A DNA stretch of 64,000 bases from Schleiferiaceae bacterium (GCA_018401735.1 JAGYKI010000018.1:1-64000); one strand, 5' to 3'. Positions 1 through 8,854 are shown, counted from the first letter of the stretch. Notes: generated by a model from the sequence alone, not told the origin. A program made the numbers and translations.

Positions 1-1006
1 GACTGCCACTAGTAGCGTTGCTATAGCTGGAAAGGATAAGATCGGGAACCCCGTCTAAGGTCGCATCGGCGCGGTAAGGCACAGGAAAAACATAAAGATC
101 AACGGGGTGTTGAGGTGGGTACATAGTGTCTTGCACACCAAAGTAGGCCGAGTCGAGATCACCGGTGTTTGTGAGGGCCGACAGGTTGTTATAGCTTACG
201 TTTGAAAGCAGTAAATCAGGCACTTGATTATTGTTTAAGTCCCAGGTTAAAAGTCCGCTACCCGCGTGCATGCTTGCCGAAGTTTTATTGCCACCAAGGC
301 AAGCTCCTTGAGTTACGGAACGATAGAAGCCTGATTCTTCAAAATAACCCCAGCAGGCATCGCTTTGAACAAATTCCAAACCGCAATTAGTGCTTATGTT
401 TTCGTGAAATTCCAGTCGTGTACCGCCATTCCCGAAGGTTAAGATGTCAATATCACCATCACCATCCACATCACTAATATCGGGCAAGTCGGCGCGAGAA
501 ACGTATAATTTAGAAGGGGTGGAAGTGGATTGATAGAGTGTTTCTAGTTGCAGACCGTTATTGGCAACGCTAAAGCTTAGTACCCCATTACTACTCGTGT
601 TTTCATAAACCGTAATAAAGAGTCCGTCACTGTAAAAAATATCTTTTTTCCCGTCACAATTAAAATCGCGCAGCAAGAAGAAGCTTCCTTCGGTTTTGCT
701 AAAAGGAAAATATTGAACGTATTCGGGGTGATATCGGTAGAGCGTGTCGCCATTAATTGTCTCATTAAGGAAGGGAAGAAGGCGAAAACCATTGCGATCG
801 TAGGCCAAAAGGTCTTCCTTGCCATCAAAATTGAGGTCCATGGAATTAATTACAGGATAATTTAGTCCACCCGCCCAAGGGTTGCTTAGGCTGTCGATAC
901 CATGAAAAACTTTGGTGTTTACAATTTGCTCAAAGCTATAGCGGTTCTGGGCTATAGCCGAAAAAGAGAGGGCTAAAAACAGGGCAGCAGAGTAGGTCTT
1001 TCTCAT
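1..1006 (-). CDS. Secreted FG-GAP/VCBS-repeat protein (partial, C-terminus outside the window)
   Basis: An open frame runs from an ATG at 1006 leftward to the window edge without a stop, giving about 335 residues. The first 20 residues (MRKTYSAALFLALSFSAIAQ) are a typical Sec signal peptide ending in AxAQ. The mature part repeats Asp-rich motifs such as DLNFDGKEDLL, DFNCDGKKDIF, DVDGDGDIDIL and TLDGVPDLIL, characteristic of FG-GAP/VCBS calcium-binding propeller blades. Proteins like this in Bacteroidota are commonly exported and often end in a type IX secretion signal, but that end is not visible here. The function is unknown; adhesion or surface binding is only an inference. Confidence 0.8.
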   Translation of the reverse strand, partial: MRKTYSAALFLALSFSAIAQNRYSFEQIVNTKVFHGIDSLSNPWAGGLNYPVINSMDLNFDGKEDLLAYDRNGFRLLPFLNETINGDTLYRYHPEYVQYFPFSKTEGSFFLLRDFNCDGKKDIFYSDGLFITVYENTSSNGVLSFSVANNGLQLETLYQSTSTPSKLYVSRADLPDISDVDGDGDIDILTFGNGGTRLEFHENISTNCGLEFVQSDACWGYFEESGFYRSVTQGACLGGNKTSASMHAGSGLLTWDLNNNQVPDLLLSNVSYNNLSALTNTGDLDSAYFGVQDTMYPPQHPVDLYVFPVPYRADATLDGVPDLILSSYSNATSGS

Positions 1007-1077
1007 GGTGGATTTTTATTTTTTGTAAAAATAGCGAAATAAAAAGATCTATTCTGTAATCATATAGTCATCGTTCA

Positions 1078-1108
1078 TTGCTATTTATTCTGTGAAAAAC
1101 TATATTTG
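1078..1108 (+). promoter_or_regulatory. Candidate Bacteroidota promoter of secDF
   Basis: A TTG at 1078-1080 is followed after 20 bases by TATATTTG at 1101-1108, an exact match to the -7 consensus TAnnTTTG at the usual -33 spacing. The secDF ATG lies 34 bases downstream. Confidence 0.6.
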
Positions 1109-1142
1109 CCGCCTTTATTTAAACCCAGTTGACTCATAAGTA

Positions 1143-4100
1143 ATGCAGAATAAAGGAGTTATCCGATTGTTTGCCATAGTATTCGCTTTGGCTTGTCTTT
1201 ACCAATTAGCTTTTACCTACGTAACTCGTTCAGTAGAAGGTGATGCCGATGCCTTTGCTCAAGGCGATTCCCAGTTACGCGAGGACTATCTCGACTCCAT
1301 GAGGAATGAGGTAGTTTTTAACGTCCTTATTGACGAATTTACCTATTCAGAGGTGAAAGAGAAGGAGATAAATCTCGGTCTCGATTTACGTGGTGGTATG
1401 AACGTAATTTTAGAGGTGTCTGTGAAGGATATCTTGAAAGAAATTGCTAACAATACAAACAATGTAACTTTCAATGAGGCCCTTAAGTTAGCCGATGCCT
1501 ATGCGGCCAACAGTCAAGAAAATTATCTAGATAACTTCTTTAGTGCCTTTGACCAAGTGAACACCGAAAGTGGTGCGAACCTAAATTATTCTGATCCTTC
1601 CGTTTTCGGAACCAAGGAAATGAATGATAAGCTCGGTTTTAGCGCAAGTAATGATGCTGTGAAAGCAGAATTACGTGACCAAGTAAACGCTTCGGTGGAA
1701 AATGTGTACACGGTATTACGCGCTAGAATTGACCAGTTCGGTGTGGTTCAACCTAATCTTCAGCGTTTAGGCGATGGTGGTCGGATTTTGGTAGAATTAC
1801 CAGGTGTGAAAGATCCAGATCGTGTAAAGAAATTATTACAATCTACTGCAGAACTGGAATTCTACGAACTTTACGAAGGGGTGGAATTATTAAACTTCTT
1901 GGATCAAGCGAACCAACGTTTACGTGGTTTAGTTGAAAATCCTAAGGCAAATAAGCTTAATGCTTCTGCAGAGGAGAATAGCTCTGATGACTTTCTAAAT
2001 ATTAAAGGAGTTGAGGAAGGTGACGCAATGGCTGATGGTGATTCATCTGCCCAGAGCGATGCGGGAATTGATTCTTTACTAACTTCCGATACAGATAGTG
2101 TAAATCCTATCGATCAGTTTAATCCTCTATTTGAGGTAATGGCGCCTAATTACGATTTCGAGTCAGGTCAACCTGGTGTCGGCCCAATTGTAGGGTATAC
2201 CACTGTGGGAGATACTGATAAGGTAAATGAATACCTTTCTAAGCCGCGTATTATGGCTTTATTGCCGGGTAATATGCGTGATTTGAAATTCATCTGGACG
2301 GCTAAGCCAACCGATGGTGGAATCATGTATTTGTTAGCCGCAAAAACTACACGTGAGGGTAAAGCTGCTTTAAGTGGTGATGTGGTGGTTGATGCCAAGC
2401 AAGATTTTGATGAGCGTAATCAGCCTGTAGTTAGCATGACGATGAATGCGAATGGCGCTAGCCGTTGGGCTAAAATCACCCGCGACGCAACAGGTGATCC
2501 TAGTAATCCCGACGATAACCGTTCCGTAGCCGTTGTGCTTGATAACCTAGCCTATTCTTATCCTCGTGTAAACGGTGAGATTCCTAACGGAAACACTCAA
2601 ATTACTGGAAACTTCAGTGTGAATGAAGCACAGGATTTAGCCAATATTTTAAAAGCAGGTGCTTTGCCAGCGCCAGCGAGAATTATTCAAGCCGACATTG
2701 TAGGACCAAGTTTAGGTGCCGAGGCAATATCTTCAGGCCTTTGGTCATTTGTGGTCGCCATAATCATTGTAATGCTTTACATGATTTTCTATTACAGCGG
2801 TGCAGGAGCAGCCTCTGATTTGGCTCTAATCATTAACATGTTCTTTATTTTTGGTGTCCTCGCCTCCTTAGGTGCAGTATTAACCTTACCTGGAATAGCG
2901 GGTATTGTACTTACCATCGGTATGGCAGTGGATGCTAACGTTCTTATTTACGAGCGTATTAGAGAAGAATTAGGCAATGGAAAAGGTTTGCGCTTAGCCA
3001 TTCAAGATGGTTACAATAATGCCTACAGTTCTATTATTGATGCGAATGTTACCACCTTTTTAACGGGAGTTATTCTTTATGCTTTTGGAACAGGTCCAAT
3101 TAGAGGATTTGCCACAACCTTGATTATTGGTATTCTTACCTCTTTATTCTGTGCCATCTTTATTACTCGCTTAGTATTTGAAGCCAGATTAGCTAAGAAA
3201 CAGACGATAAGTTTCTTTACCTCAATTACCAAAAATGCCTTCTCTAACTTCTCTTTCGATTTCTTGGCAAAACGCAAGATCGCTTACACTATTAGTGGTT
3301 TAGTTATCTTAACTGGGATTATTTCCCTTTCCACTAGAAGTCTAAACTACGGGGTGGATTTCGTGGGTGGTCGTTCGTACCAAGTGCGTTTTGATCAGGA
3401 TGTGAATTCTGTAAATATCCAAACGGCTTTAGGCGACTTCTTCGTTAATGGAGATGGAACCAAGGTTTTTCCAGAAGTAAAAACCATAGGTGAAAACTCT
3501 CAGGTAATTATTACTACCAAGTTTAAGATTAACGAAACTGGCAATGAGGTGGAAGAGGATATTAAAACTCGTTTATACGATGGTTTGGCCTCTTTCTACA
3601 AAGAAGCGCCAACCAAGGATGCCTTCTTCTCTGAAGCAACGGGCGATGGGCAGATTGGAGTTGTAGCCGAGCGTCAAGTAGGACCTACCATTGCAGATGA
3701 TATTAAGTCATCCGCACTATTGGCTGTTGTTTTTTCCTTAGTAGTGATTTTCCTTTACATCTTAATTCGTTTCAGCAAATGGCAATACAGTGCTGGTGCT
3801 GTGGTTGCGGCTTTCCATGATGTATTAATTGTACTTTCGCTCTTCTCCTTACTTTATGGATTCTTGCCTTTCTCGTTAGAGATTGACCAAGCCTTTATCG
3901 CTGCAATTCTAACGGTAATTGGTTACTCGTTGAACGATACGGTGGTGGTATTCGATCGTATTAGAGAGGATATTAGCATACATCACAAGAAGTCGCCGAT
4001 ACAAAAAATTGTGAACGATGCGCTGAACAAAACATTGAGTCGCACAGTAAACACCTCTTTAACAACCTTCTTCGTTTTATTAGTGATCTTCCTTTTCGGT

Positions 4101-4226
4101 GGTGAAGTAATTCGCGGATTTATGTTTGCCTTGTTAATTGGGATAGTAGTGGGTACTTATTCATCCTTATTTATTGCCACTCCAATTATGGTGGATACTT
4201 TAAAGAAGGATAAAATTAAAGACTAA
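1143..4226 (+). CDS. secDF: Protein translocase subunit SecDF (fused SecD-SecF)
   Basis: 1027 residues. SecD and SecF are fused in one chain, as is usual in Bacteroidota; the protein uses the proton-motive force to pull substrates out of the SecYEG channel on the periplasmic side. The first membrane helix is near residues 7-26 and the SecD signature LGLDLRGG near 78-84. The P1 periplasmic domain follows, then the SecD helix bundle at about 533-680 with GMAVDANVLIYERIREEL. The SecF half starts near residue 715, with NYGVDFVGG near 735 and GYSLNDTVVVFDRIRE near 927. An acidic, Ser/Asp-rich stretch at about 270-325 interrupts the periplasmic domain. It is a single gene with its own promoter and terminator. 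Confidence 0.97.
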   Translation: MQNKGVIRLFAIVFALACLYQLAFTYVTRSVEGDADAFAQGDSQLREDYLDSMRNEVVFNVLIDEFTYSEVKEKEINLGLDLRGGMNVILEVSVKDILKEIANNTNNVTFNEALKLADAYAANSQENYLDNFFSAFDQVNTESGANLNYSDPSVFGTKEMNDKLGFSASNDAVKAELRDQVNASVENVYTVLRARIDQFGVVQPNLQRLGDGGRILVELPGVKDPDRVKKLLQSTAELEFYELYEGVELLNFLDQANQRLRGLVENPKANKLNASAEENSSDDFLNIKGVEEGDAMADGDSSAQSDAGIDSLLTSDTDSVNPIDQFNPLFEVMAPNYDFESGQPGVGPIVGYTTVGDTDKVNEYLSKPRIMALLPGNMRDLKFIWTAKPTDGGIMYLLAAKTTREGKAALSGDVVVDAKQDFDERNQPVVSMTMNANGASRWAKITRDATGDPSNPDDNRSVAVVLDNLAYSYPRVNGEIPNGNTQITGNFSVNEAQDLANILKAGALPAPARIIQADIVGPSLGAEAISSGLWSFVVAIIIVMLYMIFYYSGAGAASDLALIINMFFIFGVLASLGAVLTLPGIAGIVLTIGMAVDANVLIYERIREELGNGKGLRLAIQDGYNNAYSSIIDANVTTFLTGVILYAFGTGPIRGFATTLIIGILTSLFCAIFITRLVFEARLAKKQTISFFTSITKNAFSNFSFDFLAKRKIAYTISGLVILTGIISLSTRSLNYGVDFVGGRSYQVRFDQDVNSVNIQTALGDFFVNGDGTKVFPEVKTIGENSQVIITTKFKINETGNEVEEDIKTRLYDGLASFYKEAPTKDAFFSEATGDGQIGVVAERQVGPTIADDIKSSALLAVVFSLVVIFLYILIRFSKWQYSAGAVVAAFHDVLIVLSLFSLLYGFLPFSLEIDQAFIAAILTVIGYSLNDTVVVFDRIREDISIHHKKSPIQKIVNDALNKTLSRTVNTSLTTFFVLLVIFLFGGEVIRGFMFALLIGIVVGTYSSLFIATPIMVDTLKKDKIKD

Positions 4227-4247
4227 GTCTTAGATTTATAAACGAAG

Positions 4248-4283
4248 CGCTCGGTAGAAGAAATTTTACCGAGCGTTTTTTTT
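4248..4283 (+). terminator. Rho-independent terminator of secDF
   Basis: CGCTCGGTA (4248-4256) pairs perfectly with TACCGAGCG (4267-4275) and is followed by eight T residues. It lies 21 bases after the secDF stop. Confidence 0.9.
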
Positions 4284-4377
4284 GGTATAACTCCGTCATA
4301 AGCATTATTTATTAAGGTTTATAACTAAAGCTTCGACTTGCGCCTAATTTTCCATTAATTTTGAAAAAAATATCATT

Positions 4378-4656
4378 TTGCAATTCCATTTTCTGTTTTT
4401 AAATATTAGTGGCGGTGAGTTGGTGGTAGTTCTTCTCTTGGTTATTATGTTCTTCGGAGCGAATAAGATTCCAGAAATTGCACGAGGACTGGGAAAAGGT
4501 ATTCGTCAGGTGCGAAATGCTACCGATGAATTAAAGCAAGAAATCAATAAAACCGACGAAGGCGATAGCTTACGGAAGTTTAAAGAAAAGATTGAAGCCG
4601 AAAAAAAGGAACTCGAAGACTTGGGTGGTTCAGTGAAACGTAATATTGGTCTGTAA
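4378..4656 (+). CDS. tatA: Sec-independent translocase protein TatA/E family
   Basis: 92 residues. A short hydrophobic helix (about 14-28, GELVVVLLLVIMFFGANKIP) is followed by the conserved hinge FGxxKIPEIARGLGKGIR and a charged amphipathic helix, the standard TatA architecture. TatA forms the pore of the twin-arginine system, which exports folded proteins. No ATG lies near the N-terminus, so a TTG start is used; this gives the short N-terminal segment seen in relatives. The next gene starts 8 bases after the stop. TatC is not in this window. Confidence 0.9.
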   Translation: MQFHFLFLNISGGELVVVLLLVIMFFGANKIPEIARGLGKGIRQVRNATDELKQEINKTDEGDSLRKFKEKIEAEKKELEDLGGSVKRNIGL

Positions 4657-4664
4657 GTAAGTCT

Positions 4665-5606
4665 ATGCTCGACTATCTACTAATTTTTGGGGGTATCCTC
4701 CTTTTGTTATTTGGTGGTGATTGGCTGGTGAAAGCTGCTATTGATATTGCCTTACGAGCCAAAATCTCCCTATTAGTGGTGGGATTAACGGTGGTTAGCA
4801 TGGCCACATCTGCCCCCGAGCTACTAGTGAGCCTCAATGCTGCCTTGCAGGGACATATGGATATTTCCTTTGGAAATGTAATCGGCAGTAATATTGCCAA
4901 TATTGCTTTAATTTTAGGATTAACCGCGATGGTTTTTCCCATGACCGTGAGTGACAGGACGATGAAATTCGATTGGTCGGTAATGATGCTAATTACCCTG
5001 CTTTTGTTAGCTTTTCTACTAGACGGTGAATTAATATTTTGGGAGTCCTTAGTCTTAGTGCTAATCCTTGTTGTCTATAATGTTTATCAAATCCGCTCAT
5101 CTCGCCGTCAGCAAAGAGAGGTGCAGCTAGAAGATGATCAAAAGCTTTTGAAACTTTGGCAAATGCTGGGTTATTTGGTAATAGGTATTGCCTCTCTGAA
5201 ATTCGGGAGCGAGTTTTTAGTTAAGGGTGCCGTAAATTTGGCTACCCTTTGGGGGGTAAGCGAAAGAGTAATCGCCTTAAGCATAGTTTCGGTAGGAACG
5301 AGCTTACCAGAATTAGCGGCTTCTTTGGTGGCTTCTTTTAAGGGGAAGCAGGATTTATCTTTAGGTAATCTTATCGGTTCCAATATTTTTAACATTTTGG
5401 CAGTTCTCGGTTTTACCGGTTTATTAGTTGAATTGCCCTTAGATAGTGCTGCTTTACTCACGTATGATTTTCCGTGGTTGATTTTTATTAGCTTGTTATT
5501 ATTCCCTTTTATGCGATATTTCAGTCGTGGAACAATCACGCGCGGTCAAGGATTCATAATGTTTAGCTTGTATATCCTCTATATTTTAGGGGTATTCTTT
5601 CTTTAA
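4665..5606 (+). CDS. Calcium/sodium antiporter of the CaCA family (YrbG-like)
   Basis: 313 residues, almost entirely hydrophobic, about ten membrane helices. The two internally repeated alpha motifs that define the CaCA superfamily are both present: a GNVIGSNIAN block near residue 70 and a GNLIGSNIFN block near 234, each preceded by an SxGTSLPE-type segment (SMATSAPELLVS and SVGTSLPELAAS). The family exchanges Ca2+ for Na+ or H+ across the inner membrane; the exact ions cannot be read from sequence. It starts 8 bases after tatA and is probably cotranscribed with it. Confidence 0.92.
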   Translation: MLDYLLIFGGILLLLFGGDWLVKAAIDIALRAKISLLVVGLTVVSMATSAPELLVSLNAALQGHMDISFGNVIGSNIANIALILGLTAMVFPMTVSDRTMKFDWSVMMLITLLLLAFLLDGELIFWESLVLVLILVVYNVYQIRSSRRQQREVQLEDDQKLLKLWQMLGYLVIGIASLKFGSEFLVKGAVNLATLWGVSERVIALSIVSVGTSLPELAASLVASFKGKQDLSLGNLIGSNIFNILAVLGFTGLLVELPLDSAALLTYDFPWLIFISLLLFPFMRYFSRGTITRGQGFIMFSLYILYILGVFFL

Positions 5607-5668
5607 TGCCGCATTTTCACTAACAACCCCCTATGTTAACAGGGGTGTTTAAATATTTTCGAAAATTC

Positions 5669-5701
5669 TTTGGAAAACAGCCTTGCTTTGTAGTTAATTT
5701 G
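5669..5701 (+). promoter_or_regulatory. Candidate promoter of glnN
   Basis: TTTG at 5669-5672, 21 bases, then TTAATTTG at 5694-5701, one mismatch from TAnnTTTG. The glnN ATG is 16 bases further on. Confidence 0.5.
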
Positions 5702-5717
5702 CACAAAATTAATTCAG

Positions 5718-7904
5718 ATGCCAACAATGCGTTTTGCGGCTGTTAAAGAAGCCGAGAAAAGACAAGCGATAGAAAAAGAATTCCCTTACCAGAGAGTATC
5801 GGAAATTTACGGAGAGCACACTTTCGGCAATAAGGCCATGAAAGACTATATGACTCCAGAAGCCTATAGCAGTGTGATTTCTGCCGTGAACAAAGGGACT
5901 AAAATTGATCGCAATATTGCCGATCAGGTCGCTTCCGGTATGAAAGCGTGGGCTATTAATTTAGGAGCAACCCATTATACGCACTGGTTTCAGCCTTTAA
6001 CCGGTTCTACTGCTGAAAAGCATGATTCTTTCTTCGAGCCTACGGGCAACGGAGAAGCGATGGAGAAATTTAGCGGTGGTATGTTGGTTCAACAAGAACC
6101 CGATGCATCTAGTTTCCCAAATGGTGGTATCCGTAATACTTTCGAAGCGCGCGGATATACAGCTTGGGATCCTACTAGTCCAGCCTTTATGATGGGCCGT
6201 ACTTTGTGTATTCCTACTGTTTTTGTAAGCTATACCGGTGAGGCTTTAGATAATAAAACGCCCCTTTTACGTGCTTTACAAGCGGTAGATAATGCCGCCA
6301 CTCAGGTTTGCCAGTACTTCGATCGCAATGTGCGTAAAGTTCACGCTACTTTAGGTTGGGAGCAAGAGTATTTCTTAGTAGATACGGCTCTTTACCATGC
6401 TCGTCCTGACTTACGTTTAACGGGTAGGACCTTATTAGGTCATGCTCCCGCTAAAGGTCAGCAATTAGACGATCATTATTTCGGATCAATTCCAGAGCGT
6501 GCTCGTCATTTCATGCGCGAATTAGAGTATGAATCGTACCGTTTAGGAATTCCTGTAAAAACGCGCCATAACGAAGTAGCACCTAGCCAGTTCGAATTAG
6601 CGCCTGTTTTCGAAGAAGCCAACATATCCGTGGATCATAACTCACTGATGATGGATCTTATGGATAAGGTAGCTCGTCGTCACCACTTTAAAGTTTTATT
6701 GCACGAAAAGCCCTATGCTGGTGTAAACGGAAGTGGAAAACATAACAACTGGTCATTAGCCACTGATACCGGAATTAACTTATTAAGTCCTGGTAAAACG
6801 CCAAAGAGTAACTTACAGTTCTTAACTTTCTTTATTAATACCATAAAGGCGGTTAATGAGAACGCAGATTTAATGCGAGCTTCAATAGCTTCCGCTGGAA
6901 ACGATCACCGTTTAGGTGCTAACGAGGCTCCCCCAGCTATCATTTCGGTATTTATTGGTTCGCAGTTAACGGCTACCCTAGATGCGCTTGAAAAATTAGA
7001 GAAGGGAAAATTAAGTCCTGAGCAAAAAACGGAGTTGAAGTTAAACGTAGTAGGTAAGATTCCAGAGATTCTTTTGGATAATACCGATCGTAACCGTACT
7101 TCACCTTTCGCCTTTACCGGTAATAAGTTTGAATTTAGAGCAGTAGGTTCACAGGCCAACTGTGCACAACCGATGACGATTTTAAATACCATCATGACGA
7201 AGCAATTAATCGAGTTCAAGACTACGGTTGATGCGCTTATAGAAGGCGGTATGAAAAAGGATGATGCTATTTTCAATGTATTGCGTGATTATATTAAAAG
7301 TAGTCAAGCGATTCGTTTTGAAGGCGATGGCTATAGCCAAGCTTGGGCTGATGAGGCAGAAAAGCGTGGTTTAAGCAATGTAAAAACTTCACCCTTAGCC
7401 TTAGATTTCTACGTAACTGAAAAGGCGGTAAGTCTTTTTGAAGAGATTGGGGTAATGAATCGTATCGAGGTGGAAGCCCGTCATGAAATCATGCTGGAGG
7501 AGTATATGCTTAAGATTCAAATCGAATCGAGAGTATTAGGGGACATAGCAGGAAACCACATTGTGCCCACTGCTATCAATTACCAAAACAAGTTAATCCA
7601 AAACGTAAAAGGTTTAAAGGAAGTGCTTAGCGCAGATGTGTTCCAAAAGTTAGCCAAAGATCAATTACAAATGATTGAGGAAATTAGTACGCACATTAGC
7701 ACCATTATTTCGGAAAGAGAAGCAATGGTAGAAGAGCGTAAGAAATGTAACTCTATTGAAAGTGCCCGTGAGCGCGCGATTGCGTATTGCGATAATGTGA
7801 TTCCTTATTTCGGGAAGATTCGTTACGCAGCTGATAAATTGGAGATGTTAATAGACGATGAATTGTGGCCATTACCAAAATACAGAGAATTGATTTTTAT
7901 CTAA
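5718..7904 (+). CDS. glnN: Type III glutamine synthetase
   Basis: 728 residues, the size of GSIII enzymes and much longer than GSI (about 450-470). It makes glutamine from glutamate, ammonia and ATP in the cytoplasm. Visible GSIII landmarks are NEVAPSQFELAP near residue 290, the substrate loop HEKPYAGVNGSGKHNNW near 328-344, and NDHRLGANEAPPAI near 394-407. The C-terminal part is helical and charged, as in the family. The gene stands alone with its own promoter and terminator; no PII or ammonium transporter gene is adjacent. Confidence 0.97.
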   Translation: MPTMRFAAVKEAEKRQAIEKEFPYQRVSEIYGEHTFGNKAMKDYMTPEAYSSVISAVNKGTKIDRNIADQVASGMKAWAINLGATHYTHWFQPLTGSTAEKHDSFFEPTGNGEAMEKFSGGMLVQQEPDASSFPNGGIRNTFEARGYTAWDPTSPAFMMGRTLCIPTVFVSYTGEALDNKTPLLRALQAVDNAATQVCQYFDRNVRKVHATLGWEQEYFLVDTALYHARPDLRLTGRTLLGHAPAKGQQLDDHYFGSIPERARHFMRELEYESYRLGIPVKTRHNEVAPSQFELAPVFEEANISVDHNSLMMDLMDKVARRHHFKVLLHEKPYAGVNGSGKHNNWSLATDTGINLLSPGKTPKSNLQFLTFFINTIKAVNENADLMRASIASAGNDHRLGANEAPPAIISVFIGSQLTATLDALEKLEKGKLSPEQKTELKLNVVGKIPEILLDNTDRNRTSPFAFTGNKFEFRAVGSQANCAQPMTILNTIMTKQLIEFKTTVDALIEGGMKKDDAIFNVLRDYIKSSQAIRFEGDGYSQAWADEAEKRGLSNVKTSPLALDFYVTEKAVSLFEEIGVMNRIEVEARHEIMLEEYMLKIQIESRVLGDIAGNHIVPTAINYQNKLIQNVKGLKEVLSADVFQKLAKDQLQMIEEISTHISTIISEREAMVEERKKCNSIESARERAIAYCDNVIPYFGKIRYAADKLEMLIDDELWPLPKYRELIFI

Positions 7905-7931
7905 TTTCTATTTGGTCTTAGAATTTAAAGA

Positions 7932-7966
7932 ACGACTCGGGTTATTGCTCGGGTCGTTTTTTTTTT
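7932..7966 (+). terminator. Terminator of glnN
   Basis: ACGACTCGGG (7932-7941) pairs with CTCGGGTCGT (7948-7957), ten pairs including two G-T, followed by a run of ten T. It marks the left border of the gene-free repeat region. Confidence 0.88.
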
Positions 7967-8490
7967 CAGAGAGACGGGAGACGTTTGAGAGACGAGAGAC
8001 AAAGAGACGAGAGAGGGTTTGAGAGAAGCGAGAACCGAGAGCCGAGAACCGAGAGGGATGAGAGACGAGAGACAAAGAGACGAGAGACGAGAGAGGGATT
8101 TCGGTGGAGTTGGGGTTAGCGGTGAAGGAACGCAGGGAGCGCAGCGTATTCGCGGCGAGCGCGGCGGGGGTTAAAGACGAGAGAGGGTTGGAGAAGCGAG
8201 AAACGAGAGCCGAGAACCGAGAGAGATTTCGTTAAGGAGGGAATTTGCGGTTTTGAAGGTTTGAAGGTTTGGAGTTGGGATGTTTGAAGGGTAGGAGTAG
8301 CGATAAGCACCAGAGGTGCGACATCTCGATAGTATCATTGATAAACGATAAAACTAAGCGCCGTAGGTGCGACATCTCGATGGCGAGACGAGAGAGGGGT
8401 TGGAGAAGCGAGAAACGAGAGCCGAGAACCGAGAGGGAGGGGGGTGAACTCAGTGAAGAGCCGAGCCAAAAACCGAGAGCCGAGAGATGA
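7967..8490 (+). repeat. Purine-rich degenerate repeat tract (GAGAC / CGAGA words)
   Basis: No credible gene lies here. The + strand is overwhelmingly A and G and is built from short variable words: GAGAC, GAGACGAGAGAC, GAGAGGG, CGAGAACCGAGAG. A 36-base block is repeated exactly at 8188-8223 and 8400-8435, and a 33-base variant lies at 8023-8055. A second block (GACGAGAGACAAAGAGACGAGAGA) occurs near 7991 and again near 8064 with an extra unit. The stretch 8100-8175 is GC-rich and less repetitive, and 8250-8290 carries tandem GGTTTGAA words. The open frames predicted inside are by-products of the low complexity. Origin and role are unknown. Confidence 0.85.
8307..8381 (+). repeat. Two copies of a 24-base stem-loop repeat
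   Basis: Copy 1 is 8307-8330 and copy 2 is 8358-8381. They share the core GGTGCGACATCTCGAT and match at 21 of 24 positions. In each copy the first 13 bases fold into a small hairpin: GCACC/GGTGC in copy 1 and GCGCC/GGTGC (one G-T pair) in copy 2. The paired change keeps the stem. The 27-base spacer holds the perfect inverted repeat TATCA-T-TGATA. The form is REP-like; similar GTAGGTGCGACAT words are, from memory, common between genes in Bacteroidota. Confidence 0.75.
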
Positions 8491-8532
8491 AGGTGAAAGG
8501 AGGCAATCAAATAGCCATTGTAAATTTCTTGC

Positions 8533-8564
8533 ATAAAAAAGGCCCTCAGTTTTCCTAAGGGCCT
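8533..8564 (-). terminator. Orphan intrinsic terminator reading leftward
   Basis: AGGCCCT (8540-8546) pairs with AGGGCCT (8558-8564). The run of A at 8535-8540 becomes a T-run only on the minus strand, so the hairpin stops leftward transcripts. No minus-strand gene lies upstream of it for at least 400 bases. Confidence 0.7.
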
Positions 8565-8576
8565 CGGTAAAAGGAT

Positions 8577-8854
8577 TATTAAATAACGTGAATTCGACGT
8601 AAAATCAGGCCTCAGACCCCTTGTGAATAGTAGAATTCAAGCCTAAGCAGTGAAGCAATAGCGGGCTATTGCGAGATGCAAAGGCGCGGAAAGCCGCTTT
8701 TAGAAGGGGACTAAATTGATTATCCAATAAAAGTGAAAATACTTCATCTAGTTCATTTGCTATAGCCCGCTACAGCCGCACGATCTAGACTTGTCTTTTC
8801 TTTTTATTGAAAATCTCAGGCAATGATTTATAGTCGAACTCACGTTAAATAATG
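8577..8854. mobile_element. MITE-like long imperfect inverted-repeat element, no coding capacity
   Basis: AACGTGAATTCGAC at 8585-8598 is repeated in inverted orientation (GTCGAACTCACGTT, 8833-8846) with 13 of 14 matches, and similarity continues inward (TAAAATCA..GCCTCAGA against the reverse of TCTCAGGC..TGATTTA). A second pair of inverted blocks lies inside: GCAATAGC-GG-GCTATTGC at 8655-8672 and the related GCTATAGCCCGCTACAGC at 8760-8777. The whole ~278 bases could fold into one long broken hairpin. There is no transposase. A non-autonomous transposable element or dispersed intergenic repeat is the best reading; a structured RNA is the alternative. Confidence 0.65.

Noticed and set aside
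202..828. Small open frames opposite or inside the first gene
   Set aside because: They are shadows of the FG-GAP protein frame, which has a signal peptide and consistent Asp-rich motifs.
4378..4656. TatB instead of TatA
   Set aside because: Short length and the FGANKIPEIARGLGKGIR hinge fit TatA/E better, though the two are hard to separate in Bacteroidota.
7967..8490. Possible CRISPR array
   Set aside because: Repeats are of unequal length and order, without regular unique spacers, and no cas gene is near.
8116..8534. Three open frames in the repeat region (both strands)
   Set aside because: They translate the low-complexity repeat words, share the repeated peptide LSVLGSRFSLLQP, and match no protein logic.
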